DNA of 64,000 nt from Oleiharenicola lentus (GTDB lineage Bacteria; Verrucomicrobiota; Verrucomicrobiia; Opitutales; Opitutaceae): the NCBI RefSeq assembly GCF_004118375.1, contig NZ_SDHX01000002.1:1291001-1355000 (forward strand). Reading direction: 5' to 3'. The position numbers and the translations under genes are program-made. Below, piece after piece: positions 1 through 8,476 of the stretch (its first letter is position 1; every line of letters begins with the position of its first letter). The notes under the pieces are model-generated. The model had not been told where the DNA came from. It saw only the letters and a program-made list of their open reading frames with translations, and made no database searches.

Positions 1-277
1 CCGTCTCGATGATGCGCACGGCGCGCGCGCGGTCACCGGGCGCGTCGCGCTGGAGCAGGCCGAGCGCATACCAGGTGCTTTCGCGGGTGCGGTGCAGACC
101 GGTCTCGCCCGGCGCGGGTGAGCGGGCCAGACCCGCGGCTTCGTCCCAAAAGGTGTCGCCGAAGGCCGTGGCGGCGAACAGCAGTTCGCGCGGGCGGTCC
201 GCCGGCGCAGCCGGGGCCGTCAGCACGGGCGCGAGAAACAGGAGGAGCAGGCACCAGCAGGAACGCAGCGGGGACAT
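1..277 (-). CDS. Secreted protein of unknown function, 5' part only
   Basis: The reading frame starts at an ATG (reverse strand, 275-277) and runs off the left edge of the window, so only about 92 residues are visible. Residues 1-24 form a signal peptide: MSPLRSC, a Leu-rich core, then an Ala-rich cleavage region. The mature part carries a stretch like STWYALGLLQRDAPGDRA followed by an Ile-rich helix, which suggests an all-helical secreted or periplasmic protein. I do not recognise the family with certainty. It lies downstream of, and on the same strand as, the first TonB-dependent receptor, but a strong terminator (327-358) separates them, so it is probably transcribed separately. Confidence 0.7.
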   Translation of the reverse strand, partial: MSPLRSCWCLLLLFLAPVLTAPAAPADRPRELLFAATAFGDTFWDEAAGLARSPAPGETGLHRTRESTWYALGLLQRDAPGDRARAVRIIET

Positions 278-326
278 GGGGTTCTGGGAGGGAGTCAGAC
301 AGGATTGGTGATGCGGGGCGATGCCA

Positions 327-358
327 AGAAAACGGCCCGCCGGGAACGCCGGCGGGCC
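327..358 (-). terminator. Rho-independent terminator after the first TonB receptor
   Basis: On the reverse strand a 10-bp perfect GC stem (arms 334-343 and 349-358, ggcccgccgg/ccggcgggcc) with a 5-nt loop is followed by a T-rich tail (GTTTTCTT). It lies about 30 bases after the stop codon of the receptor at 388-2790. Confidence 0.85.
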
Positions 359-387
359 GCGTAAACCAAACCCAAGCCAAGCAAAAG

Positions 388-2790
388 TTAGAAGCGGGTC
401 GAGAGGCTCAGGTAGATGGTCCGCTTCTGGCCGAAGTAACCGTCGCTGCCCTCGCGATACAGCTTGTCGGTGAGGTTCTTCACGTTGAGCTGCGCCTTGT
501 AGGTGCGGTCACCGGCCTTGAACTTGTAGGAGGCCATCACGTCGAACACGGTGAAGGCGGGGATCTGCACGATGTTGTTGGGATCTTGCGAGAGGTTGGT
601 GCCGTCGTTGTGACGCACGCCACCGGCCAGCGTCAGGCCGGCCAGCGGGCCGTCGGTGAAGCTGTAGCGGTTCCACACGTTGTAGGTGTTCTCGGGGATG
701 CCACCGAAGCGGCGGCCGATGAAGGTCGCATTGTTCGACTTGGTGGTCTCGGCCTCGATGCTGTTGGCCCAGCCGAAGATCAGGCTGTAGTTGTCGGTCG
801 GCGTCCAGTTGAGCTCGAACTCGAGGCCCTTGCTCGCCTCGGCGTTGCCGAAGATGTAATAGGGCGAGCGACCGGCGGCGAGTTCGCGGGCGGTGTCGCG
901 GTAAGCGAGGTTGTCGCGCTCGATGTCGTAGTAGGCGATGGTGCTGGTGAGACGGCCCGCGAGCAGGTCGGCCTTCAGCCCGAAGTCCAGGCTCTGGCTC
1001 TCGACCGGCAGGGAGGGCACGCCGTCGGCATCCAGCTGGAAGTTCGGCTCGATCGACTCGCTGTAGGTGGTGAACAGGGCCAGCGCGGGCGTCACCTTGA
1101 AGAGCGCGCCATACTGCGGCGTCCACGCACCCTTCGCGCCGATGACGTCAAAGGTGGCGAGGCCGCCGTTGGCCGCGCTCTGGCTGGAGTTGGAGACCGG
1201 CTTGTCGTAGGTGATCTTGCCGGTGAACTTGTTGTAGCGGGCGCCGGCGAGCACGTAGAGGCGGTCGTCAAAGAACTGGGCCTGGTCCACGATGAAGTAG
1301 CCGGCGTTGTTCTCGGTGCGCTTGCGGGTGATGCTGAAGGTCTGGCCGCTGGCGGCGAAGACGCTCTCCACGCTGGCCGGGGTGCTGCCACCCGGGAAAT
1401 AATAGGTGACATACTGGTTCGGCACGCCGGTCTTGGTCGAGTTGCCGGGGGAGTCGTTGTAGGTCTTCACCGTGGCGCTGGCGTCGTTGTAGAAGCCCGG
1501 GCGGGTGAAGATCACGCGCTGGTATTCCTGACCGAACTGCACGGTGTGCTTCGTTTTGCCGAGGTCGAAGCGCCAGGTCAGCTTGTTGTCCACGTTGTAG
1601 GAGTCGCGGACGTTGATGAAGCTCTCGGTGCGGAAGCGCAGGGAGCCGTCGGCATAGGGACGCACGTCGCCGTCGGAGGGCTGCAGGCCGGAGGTGTTGT
1701 CGAAGCCGTAGTTGAGCGAGGTCTGCCAGACCAGGTTTTCGTTGATCTTGAGCAGATAATCGAGATCGACGGTCTCCGAGCGCTGCACCTGCCAGGCATC
1801 GCGGGCGAGGGTGGTCTGGTAGCCGTAAGGCGCGAACATGTCGTAGAGCGGGTAGAAGTTCGCGGCGCCAACGGTGCCGGAAAATCCGAGCGTCGTCAGG
1901 TAGGCGCGGTTGGTGGAGTCGGCGGTGGTGGTCTGGCGGTTGATGCCGGCCTGCGCGGCGATCGCGCCGGCGACGCCGTAAACCTTGGAGTTCGCGAGCG
2001 CGCGGAAGGGATAGGCGCTGTTGTAGAAGACCTGGCGGTCGATGGTCTCCACATCGAAGCTGAACTGCTGGTTCGCCGTGGGCTTCCAGATGGCCGAGGC
2101 GCCGAAATAAATCTCGTCCTTGTAGTCGAAGGGGCGTTCGCCGCCCGCATCGATCATGCCGGCGCCGACCCGGACCGCGAGTTTGTCGCTGAGCACCTGG
2201 TTGGTGAAGAACTCGCCCTGGTAGTGGCTCTCGGTGCCGGCGGTGACCTTCACATCGGTGAAGTTGCCGGAGAACTCGGGCTTGGCGGTCACGTTGTTCA
2301 CGATGCCGCCCGGACGCACGGCGCCGAAGAAGATGGCGGCCGGACCCTTGATGACCTCGATGCGGTCCATGTTCCAGGTCGTCATCAGCTGGCGGCGATA
2401 CTGGCCGTTGCGGTAGGAGATCAGGCCGCCGAAGCCGCGGATCGTGACGGCGGACTCGCTGCGGGGGTTGGTGAGCACCCCGGGGACAAAGTTCAGCGCC
2501 TCGCGCATCTCGAACTGGCCGGCATCCTGCATCAGCTCGCCCGTGACGACGCTGATGGCCAGCGGCGTGTCGGCGATCTTGGTGCCGATGCCCGTGGCGG
2601 TGATGGCATTGGTGGCGCGGTAGCCCTCGGCCTTGCTCGAGGTGACGACGAAGCTGTCGAGGGTGAGGATTTCGGAATCGGCCGGAGCGGCCGCGGATTT
2701 GCTTTCCGCAGCGGTCTGCGCAAAAAGGCCGGTGGCGGCCGTGGCCAGGAGACTGGCATGAAGCAGGCGGATGAGAGCGATGGTTCTCAT
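388..2790 (-). CDS. TonB-dependent outer-membrane receptor (paralogue 1)
   Basis: An 800-residue outer-membrane active transporter. The signal peptide is about residues 1-25 (ends GLFAQ). A short linker carries LDSFVVTSSKAEGYRATN, then a plug domain to about residue 170 with motifs PLAISVVTGEL, VTIRGF and RIEVIKGPAAIFFG. A large beta barrel follows and ends in a terminal Phe (SLSTRF), the usual outer-membrane insertion signature. The plug resembles siderophore-type receptors, but no SusD partner or iron gene is nearby, so the substrate is unknown. It is closely similar throughout to the receptor at 2980-5373, which points to tandem duplication. The gene is preceded by an operator-like TCTAACCGTTA site (2902-2916) also found before paralogue 2 and the LacI gene, so LacI control is likely. 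Confidence 0.95.
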   Translation of the reverse strand: MRTIALIRLLHASLLATAATGLFAQTAAESKSAAAPADSEILTLDSFVVTSSKAEGYRATNAITATGIGTKIADTPLAISVVTGELMQDAGQFEMREALNFVPGVLTNPRSESAVTIRGFGGLISYRNGQYRRQLMTTWNMDRIEVIKGPAAIFFGAVRPGGIVNNVTAKPEFSGNFTDVKVTAGTESHYQGEFFTNQVLSDKLAVRVGAGMIDAGGERPFDYKDEIYFGASAIWKPTANQQFSFDVETIDRQVFYNSAYPFRALANSKVYGVAGAIAAQAGINRQTTTADSTNRAYLTTLGFSGTVGAANFYPLYDMFAPYGYQTTLARDAWQVQRSETVDLDYLLKINENLVWQTSLNYGFDNTSGLQPSDGDVRPYADGSLRFRTESFINVRDSYNVDNKLTWRFDLGKTKHTVQFGQEYQRVIFTRPGFYNDASATVKTYNDSPGNSTKTGVPNQYVTYYFPGGSTPASVESVFAASGQTFSITRKRTENNAGYFIVDQAQFFDDRLYVLAGARYNKFTGKITYDKPVSNSSQSAANGGLATFDVIGAKGAWTPQYGALFKVTPALALFTTYSESIEPNFQLDADGVPSLPVESQSLDFGLKADLLAGRLTSTIAYYDIERDNLAYRDTARELAAGRSPYYIFGNAEASKGLEFELNWTPTDNYSLIFGWANSIEAETTKSNNATFIGRRFGGIPENTYNVWNRYSFTDGPLAGLTLAGGVRHNDGTNLSQDPNNIVQIPAFTVFDVMASYKFKAGDRTYKAQLNVKNLTDKLYREGSDGYFGQKRTIYLSLSTRF

Positions 2791-2901
2791 GGGGGGTTAG
2801 GGGCGGGGGGATGGGGACGGCGCGCCCGGTGGTGAACCAGGCAGCAGGGATTCTGCGTCCCGATGTAATTTCACCCGTGATGGCCGGCGAAGGGTTCTTG
2901 G

Positions 2902-2916
2902 TCTAACCGTTAGGAA
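2902..2916. promoter_or_regulatory. Putative LacI-family operator before receptor 1
   Basis: The sequence TCTAACCGTTAGGAA contains TAAC-C-GTTA, a near-perfect odd palindrome. The same 11-base core with flanking GAA occurs at 5484-5498, between receptor 2 and a LacI-type regulator gene. About 12 bases on the 5' side also match (GA-GGGTTC pattern). The site is about 110 bases upstream of the receptor start. Assignment to the LacI protein is inference from position and symmetry. Confidence 0.55.
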
Positions 2917-2923
2917 AAGTCAC

Positions 2924-2958
2924 AAAAAAAGGCCCGCCGGCAACCAGGCCGGCGGGCC
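2924..2958 (-). terminator. Rho-independent terminator after receptor 2
   Basis: On the reverse strand an 11-bp perfect stem (2931-2941 with 2948-2958, ggcccgccggc/gccggcgggcc) and a 6-nt loop is followed by seven T. It ends transcription of the receptor at 2980-5373 and isolates it from receptor 1, whose operator starts 8 bases further on. Confidence 0.92.
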
Positions 2959-2979
2959 GCAAACAGACCCGGCCCCCGA

Positions 2980-5373
2980 TCAGTAGCGGGTCGAGAGGCT
3001 GAAGTAGATGGTGCGGGCGGGGGCGAAGTAGCCGTCGGCACCCTCGCGGTAACGCTCATCGGTGAGGTTTTTCACGTTGAGCTGGGCCTTCACGTTCCGG
3101 TCACCAAGCTTCAGGTTGTAGGAGGCCATCGCGTTGTAGGTGGTGAACGCGGGGAGCCAGACGCGGATGTTCGGATCCTGCGAGAGGTTGGTGCCATCGT
3201 TGTGCTGGAAACCGAAGCCGAGGGAGAGGCCTTTGACCGGGCCCTCCGTGAACGTGTAGCGGTTCCAGAGGTTGTAGGTGTTCTCCGGCTGGGCGCCGAA
3301 GCGGCGGCCGACAAAGAGCGCGTTGTTCGACTTGGTCGTCTCGGCGCGCGTGGTGCGTGCCCAGCCGGCGATGAGGGTGTAGTTGTTGTTCGGCGTCCAG
3401 TTGGTCTCGAGCTCGAAGCCCTCGCTCGCCTCCGAATTGCCGAAGATGTAGTAGGGCGACTTGCCGGTGGCGATCTGCTTGGCCGTGTCGGTGTAGGCGA
3501 GGTTCGCCCGGTCGATGGTGTAGTAGGCGAGCGTCGAGGTCAGGCGACCGTCGTAGAAATCGGCCTTCAGGCCGAAATCCAGCGCCTCGCTCTCAATGGG
3601 CTCGGAGGCGTTGCCGTCGGCGTCGATGGCGAGGTTGGGCTCAATGGACTCGCTGTAGGTCGCGAAGACGCCGAGCTGCGGGAGCAGCTTGAACACAAAG
3701 CCGCCCTGCGGCGTGATGCCGCCCTTGCCCTTGCCGATGTCGTAGTTGGCCAGGCCGCCGTTCTTCGCGCTCTGGCTGGAGTTGGAGACGGGCTTGTCGA
3801 ACTTGGTCCGGTTGGTGAACGAGTTGTAGCGGGCCCCGGCGAGGACCAGCAGGCGATCGTCGAAGAACTTGGCCTGGTCCGCGATGAAGTAGCCATACAG
3901 CGCGTCGTAGCTCTTGCGGTCGATGTTGAAGGTCTGGCCGCTCTCATTGAAGACCTGCACGATGCTCACCGGCGTGGAGCCGCCCGGGAAGAAGTAGGTC
4001 ACGTATTTGTTCGGCACACCCGAGACCGTGCTGTTGCCGGGCGAGTTGTTGTAGGACTGGTTGACCGGATTCAGGTAACCCGGACGGTCGAAGCGCACGC
4101 GCTGGTATTCCTGGCCGATCTGCAGGGTGTGCTTCGTCGGGCCGAGGTCGAAGCGCCAGGTCAGCTTGTTGTCCACGTTGTAGGAATCACGGATGTTGAT
4201 GAAGAACTCCGTGCGGAACCGGACCGAGCCGTCGGCGTAGGGACGGGTGTCACCGTCGGAGGGCTGCAGGCCCGAGGTGTTGTCGAAGGCGTAGTTGAGC
4301 GAAGTCTGCCAGACGAGGTTCTCGTTGATCTTGGCCAGATACTCGAGATCCACGGTGTAGGACCGCTGGACCTGCCGCGCGTCGTTGCTCAGCGAGGTGC
4401 CGTAGTCGATCGGCGCAAACATGTCGTAGAGCGGGTAGAAGTTCGCCGCGGTCGCGGTGCCGGAATAGCCGAGCGTCGTGAGATACGCGCGGTTGGCCGA
4501 GTCCGCGGTCGTGGACAGCCGGTTGATGCCGGCCTGCGCGGCGAGCGCGCCGGGCTGCAGGTAAACCTTGGAGTTCACCAGCGAGCGCACGGGGTAGGAA
4601 CTGAGGTAGAAGCGGTCGCGGTCGATCTTTTCCAGATCGACGCTGATCTGCTGGTTGGGCGTGGGCCGGTAGATGGCGGAAATGCCGGCGTAGAGCTCGT
4701 TGAGATATTCAAAGTCCCGGCTGCCGCCGGTGTCGATGCCGCCGACCCCGACGCGGTAGGCGAACTTGTCGTTCACGACCTGGTTCGTGTAGACCTCGGC
4801 CTTGTAGTAGCTGTCGGTGCCGGCGCTGACCTTCACATCGGTGAAATTGCCGCTGAAGACAGGCTTGGATGTCACCGTGTTGATGATGCCACCGGGGCGG
4901 ACAGCGCCGAAGAAGATGGCGGCCGGACCCTTGATGACCTCGACCTGGTCCATGTTCCAGGTCGTCATCAGCTGGCGGCGATACTGGCCGTTGCGATAGG
5001 CGATCAGGCCGGTGAAGCCGCGGATGACGGCGCGGGACTCGTTGACCGGGTTGGTCAACACGCCGGGCACCATGTTGAGCACTTCGCGCACCTCGTTCAG
5101 GCCGGTGTCTGAAATCAATTCCCCCGTGACGACGCTGATGGCGAGCGGGGTGTCGCCGATCTTGGTGCCGATGCCGGTGGCGGAGATGGCGTTGGTGGCG
5201 CGATAGCCTTCGGCCTTGCTGGAGGTGACGACGAAATCATCCAGCGTGATGACTTCGGAGTCCGCCGGCTTGGCCGCGGGACTGGAATCCTGGGTGGTCT
5301 GGGCAAAAAGGCCGGTGACGGCCACGGCCATGAGGCCGGAATGGAACAGGCGGATGAGAGCGGAAGTTCTCAT
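2980..5373 (-). CDS. TonB-dependent outer-membrane receptor (paralogue 2)
   Basis: A 797-residue receptor with the same architecture as paralogue 1: signal peptide (MRTSALIRLFHSGLMAVAV, ending near GLFAQ), the LDDFVVTSSKAEGYRATN linker, a plug with AVIRGF and VEVIKGPAAIFFG, and a barrel ending in a terminal Tyr (SLSTRY). An ATG 12 codons further upstream also exists. I chose 5373 because it aligns with the start of paralogue 1 and begins the signal peptide. The two receptors are near-identical in some stretches (for example YRRQLMTTWNMD) and differ in others, so they may import related but different ligands. The gene is divergent from the LacI regulator at 5503, and the 129-bp gap holds the shared operator-like site. 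Confidence 0.95.
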   Translation of the reverse strand: MRTSALIRLFHSGLMAVAVTGLFAQTTQDSSPAAKPADSEVITLDDFVVTSSKAEGYRATNAISATGIGTKIGDTPLAISVVTGELISDTGLNEVREVLNMVPGVLTNPVNESRAVIRGFTGLIAYRNGQYRRQLMTTWNMDQVEVIKGPAAIFFGAVRPGGIINTVTSKPVFSGNFTDVKVSAGTDSYYKAEVYTNQVVNDKFAYRVGVGGIDTGGSRDFEYLNELYAGISAIYRPTPNQQISVDLEKIDRDRFYLSSYPVRSLVNSKVYLQPGALAAQAGINRLSTTADSANRAYLTTLGYSGTATAANFYPLYDMFAPIDYGTSLSNDARQVQRSYTVDLEYLAKINENLVWQTSLNYAFDNTSGLQPSDGDTRPYADGSVRFRTEFFINIRDSYNVDNKLTWRFDLGPTKHTLQIGQEYQRVRFDRPGYLNPVNQSYNNSPGNSTVSGVPNKYVTYFFPGGSTPVSIVQVFNESGQTFNIDRKSYDALYGYFIADQAKFFDDRLLVLAGARYNSFTNRTKFDKPVSNSSQSAKNGGLANYDIGKGKGGITPQGGFVFKLLPQLGVFATYSESIEPNLAIDADGNASEPIESEALDFGLKADFYDGRLTSTLAYYTIDRANLAYTDTAKQIATGKSPYYIFGNSEASEGFELETNWTPNNNYTLIAGWARTTRAETTKSNNALFVGRRFGAQPENTYNLWNRYTFTEGPVKGLSLGFGFQHNDGTNLSQDPNIRVWLPAFTTYNAMASYNLKLGDRNVKAQLNVKNLTDERYREGADGYFAPARTIYFSLSTRY

Positions 5374-5483
5374 GAGTGGGTTAGGGGCGTGGTGTTGGGG
5401 AAGGGGCATCCGGTAAGGGCACCGGACGCCGGGAAACTGGCCCTAGGTGCGATTTTTCCCTCGCGGAGGCGACGGGTTCGTTT

Positions 5484-5498
5484 TCTAACCGTTAAGAA
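5484..5498. promoter_or_regulatory. Putative LacI-family operator in the divergent receptor 2 / regulator gap
   Basis: The sequence TCTAACCGTTAAGAA matches the site at 2902-2916 in 14 of 15 positions and is centred on TAAC-C-GTTA. It lies 5-19 bases upstream of the LacI start codon and about 110 bases upstream of receptor 2. It could therefore serve autoregulation and receptor control together. Confidence 0.55.
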
Positions 5499-5502
5499 TC
5501 GC

Positions 5503-6534
5503 ATGCCCAAGCCCCCGACGATTCGCAGTCTCGCGCTGCAACTTGGTCTCTCCGTCGCCACGGTCTCCGAGGCGTTGCGCAACAGCCCGCGCGTGCAGGA
5601 GAAAACCCGCCTGCGCGTGCAGCGCGCGGCCGACCAGGCGGGCTACCGGCCGAACCCGCTGCTCGGCGCCACGCTCTCGGCGTTGCGCCGCTCGCGCCAC
5701 CAGGGCTTCAGCGGCGTGCTCGCGCTGGTGGACGTGAGCCCCGACGGCGGCACCGACCTCATGCTGTTCCACCGCGAGGTCGCGCGCGGCGCGGAGAAGC
5801 GCGCGCAGGAACTGGGATTCCGCACCGAGCTTTTCTGGGTCGGCCCCAAGGCGCCGGCGCTCTCGGTGGCCCGGCTCAACGGCGTGCTGCGCGCGCGCGG
5901 CATCCACGGTGTGATCTTCCTGCCCTTCGACCGCCGGCAGGATTTTGTGAACTTCGACCTCTCGCAGACGGCGGCCGTCGGCATGGACCACCGGCTGCTC
6001 AACCCGAGCCTGCACACGATCCAGCCCGACCACTACCTTTCGATGCGGCGGGCCCTGGAGATCCTCACGCAGCGCGGCTATCGGCGCATCGGCCTCTGCC
6101 TCGAGGCCCGCAAGGACGAGCGGGTGGATCACAAGTGGAGCTCGGGCTTCATCTCGTTTTATCGCGTCAGCGGCCACAAGCTCGAGGTGCCGCCGCTGAT
6201 CGCCCCGAAGCTGGAACCGAAGGTATTCAGCGCCTGGTTCAAAAAACACGAGCCCGACCTCATCATCGGCCACGAGCAGGGCGTGGTGGACTGGCTGGCC
6301 GCGCAAAAACTCCGTGTGCCGGAGGACGTCGGTTTCTTCCGCATCAACGTCACCGAGCGCTCCAAACCCTGCGCCGGCCTCGACCTGCTGCCCCAGCAGC
6401 TGGGCGCCACGGCGGTGGAAACCGTGGTCGGCATGCTGCACCGCCGTGAACAGGGCTCGCCGCCCTGCCCCACCAGCATCTCGATTGACGCCGTCTTCGC
6501 GGACGGACCGACGCTCAAGCCCGCCGCGGGCTGA
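5503..6534 (+). CDS. LacI-family transcriptional regulator
   Basis: A 343-residue DNA-binding regulator. Residues about 5-28 (TIRSLALQLGLSVATVSEAL) form the LacI helix-turn-helix, followed by the hinge region (RVQRAADQAGYRPNPLL). The rest is a periplasmic-binding-protein-like effector domain (VAVGMD and LGATAVETVVGML segments). An open frame extends upstream, but ATG 5503 sits exactly at the usual LacI N-terminus. The effector is probably a sugar or other small ligand; I cannot tell which. The gene is divergent from receptor 2 and shares an operator-like motif with both receptors, so it likely represses receptor transcription and its own. Confidence 0.93.
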   Translation: MPKPPTIRSLALQLGLSVATVSEALRNSPRVQEKTRLRVQRAADQAGYRPNPLLGATLSALRRSRHQGFSGVLALVDVSPDGGTDLMLFHREVARGAEKRAQELGFRTELFWVGPKAPALSVARLNGVLRARGIHGVIFLPFDRRQDFVNFDLSQTAAVGMDHRLLNPSLHTIQPDHYLSMRRALEILTQRGYRRIGLCLEARKDERVDHKWSSGFISFYRVSGHKLEVPPLIAPKLEPKVFSAWFKKHEPDLIIGHEQGVVDWLAAQKLRVPEDVGFFRINVTERSKPCAGLDLLPQQLGATAVETVVGMLHRREQGSPPCPTSISIDAVFADGPTLKPAAG

Positions 6535-6590
6535 CGGCGCCGGCGGCCGGATGCGTCCGGCGGCATGGTCCGGACGTAGTTTTGGCATCC

Positions 6591-7400
6591 ATGTCCCCGC
6601 TGCCGCTCATCGCCCTTGCCCTCGCCGGCCTCTGCGTGCTCTTCGCGCTGCTCTGGCTGGTGTGCCGGCGGCTCGACAACTACGGTTTTGTGGACGTGGC
6701 CTGGGCCTACGCGTTCGCGCCGCTCGCCGTGTTTTATGCCTGGTTCGGGCCGGGTTGGTTCCTGCGGCGTTTCACGCTCGCGGCCATGGGCGTGCTGTGG
6801 AGCGTGCGGCTCGGTTCGCATCTGCTGAAACGCGTCGCGGCCCACCACCCCGTCGAGGACGGCCGCTACGTGCAGTTGCGCAAGGACTGGGCCGGCAACT
6901 TCGGCCCCAAGATGGCCGGTTTCTTCCAGCTGCAGGCCGCCTCCGTCGTGCTGCTCGGCCTGGCATTCCTGCTGCCGGTGTTCAACACGGCACCGCGCTT
7001 CCACCTGCTTGAAATCATCGGCGTGTGCCTGTGGTTTGTCGCGCTCTACGGTGAAGCCATCGCCGACGCCCAGCTCGCGGCCTTCAAGCGCAACCCGGCG
7101 AACAAGGGCCGCGTGTGTGACGTCGGCCTGTGGCGCCTCAGCCGGCATCCCAACTATTTCTTCGAGTGGCTCGTGTGGGTGGCCCTGTTCGTCTTCGCCC
7201 TCGCTTCGCCCCGCGGCTGGGTCGCGGTCATCGGACCGGCGAGCATCCTGTTTCTTCTCCTGCGCGTGACCGGCATCCCGCTCACCGAGGAGCAGGCCGT
7301 CCGCTCCAAGGGCGACGCCTACCGCCGCTACCAGCAAACCACCAGCGCCTTCATCCCATGGTTCCCGAAACAACCCGCCTCCGCCCTGACCGCCCGCTGA
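6591..7400 (+). CDS. DUF1295 / steroid 5-alpha-reductase-like membrane protein
   Basis: A 269-residue integral membrane protein with about six hydrophobic segments, starting MSPLPLIALALAG. The C-terminal part has the conserved DUF1295 signature: GLWRLSRHPNYFFEWLVW, then IPLTEEQAVRSKGDAYRRYQQTTSAF. This fold is shared with steroid 5-alpha reductases and isoprenylcysteine methyltransferases; a reductase role on a lipid is plausible but not shown. The next gene, 56 bases on, encodes a cyclopropane-fatty-acid-synthase-like methyltransferase, so the pair probably acts on membrane fatty acids. An in-frame TTG 9 bases upstream is possible, but the ATG fits better. Confidence 0.85.
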   Translation: MSPLPLIALALAGLCVLFALLWLVCRRLDNYGFVDVAWAYAFAPLAVFYAWFGPGWFLRRFTLAAMGVLWSVRLGSHLLKRVAAHHPVEDGRYVQLRKDWAGNFGPKMAGFFQLQAASVVLLGLAFLLPVFNTAPRFHLLEIIGVCLWFVALYGEAIADAQLAAFKRNPANKGRVCDVGLWRLSRHPNYFFEWLVWVALFVFALASPRGWVAVIGPASILFLLLRVTGIPLTEEQAVRSKGDAYRRYQQTTSAFIPWFPKQPASALTAR

Positions 7401-7456
7401 CTTCTGCGCCCCGCCCCGGCGGTGAAGCTGTCCGGCCGGCGCAACCCGATTTGTCC

Positions 7457-8476
7457 ATGATCGACCGCCTGCTGGAAAAAAACCTCCTGCCCGACTGGCT
7501 CATCCGCCTCGGCATCCGCCGGCTGCTGCGCCTGCGGCTGCGCGAGATCGCCCATCCCTCGCCGGAAATCCAGGTGGCGCAGTTTGCCGAGTCGCTGCGC
7601 GGGATGCCGATCGCGATCAACACCGCCGAATCCAAGGAGCAGCACTACGAGGTGCCGACCGCCTTCTACCAGCGTTGTCTCGGTCCGCGGTTGAAATACT
7701 CCTCCTGCTTCTATGAACGCGGCAGCGAGACGCTGGCGCAGGCCGAGGATCGCATGCTCGCCCTCACCTGCGAGCGCGCCCGGCTGGCCGACGGCCTCGA
7801 CATCCTCGAACTCGGCTGCGGCTGGGGTTCGCTCACGCTCTGGATGGCGGAGCATTACCCCCGCGCCCGCATCATCGGCGTCTCCCACTCCCGCACCCAG
7901 CGCGAGCACATCATGGCGGAGGCGAAGCGGCGCCATCTCGGCAACGTCGAGATCATCACCTGCGACATGAACGACCTGGACCTGCTGCCCAGCGCCTTCG
8001 ACCGCGTGGTCTCGGTCGAGATGTTCGAGCACATGAAGAACTGGCCGCGCCTCCTGGGAAACGTCGCGCGCTGGCTGCGCGCGGAGGGATTCTTCTTCGC
8101 CCACGTCTTCACCCACGCCCGCTTCTGCTACCACTTCGAGGTCCGCGACGAGACCGACTGGATGAGCCGGTATTTCTTCACCGGCGGCCTGATGCCCGCA
8201 CACGCGCTGTTCCCGCAGTTTCAGGACGACCTCCAGCTCGTGCAGGACTGGAAGGTCAACGGCCGCCACTACGCCCAGACCGCCGAGCACTGGCTGCGGA
8301 ACATGGACGCACACCGCGCCGAGATCATGCCGCTCTTCGAGCAGACCTACGGCGTGCAACACGCCACCAAGTGGTGGGCTTACTGGCGGGTGTTCTACCT
8401 CGCCTGCGCCGAGCTGTGGTGGTTCCGCGACGGCGAGGAATGGCACGTCAGCCACTACCTGTTCCGCAAGCCATGA
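7457..8476 (+). CDS. Cyclopropane-fatty-acid-synthase-like SAM methyltransferase
   Basis: A 339-residue methyltransferase of the CFA synthase family. The signature EQHYEVPTAFY (about residues 61-71) is the family's substrate-side motif. ILELGCGWGSLTLWMAEHYP (about 116-135) is the SAM-binding loop, and VVSVEMFEHMKNWP follows. It is shorter than typical CFA synthases (about 380-420 residues) because the N-terminal lipid-binding extension is reduced. Family enzymes transfer the SAM methyl group to unsaturated acyl chains of phospholipids, giving cyclopropane or methylated chains. The gene follows the DUF1295 gene closely and overlaps the next gene by four bases (ATGA), so the three form an operon. 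Confidence 0.88.
   Translation: MIDRLLEKNLLPDWLIRLGIRRLLRLRLREIAHPSPEIQVAQFAESLRGMPIAINTAESKEQHYEVPTAFYQRCLGPRLKYSSCFYERGSETLAQAEDRMLALTCERARLADGLDILELGCGWGSLTLWMAEHYPRARIIGVSHSRTQREHIMAEAKRRHLGNVEIITCDMNDLDLLPSAFDRVVSVEMFEHMKNWPRLLGNVARWLRAEGFFFAHVFTHARFCYHFEVRDETDWMSRYFFTGGLMPAHALFPQFQDDLQLVQDWKVNGRHYAQTAEHWLRNMDAHRAEIMPLFEQTYGVQHATKWWAYWRVFYLACAELWWFRDGEEWHVSHYLFRKP

Noticed and set aside
118-2835. Long open frame on the plus strand opposite the first receptor
   Set aside because: It is the antisense of the TonB receptor gene. Its composition (Val/Gly/Ala/Arg-rich, no family motifs) is typical of shadows in GC-rich DNA.
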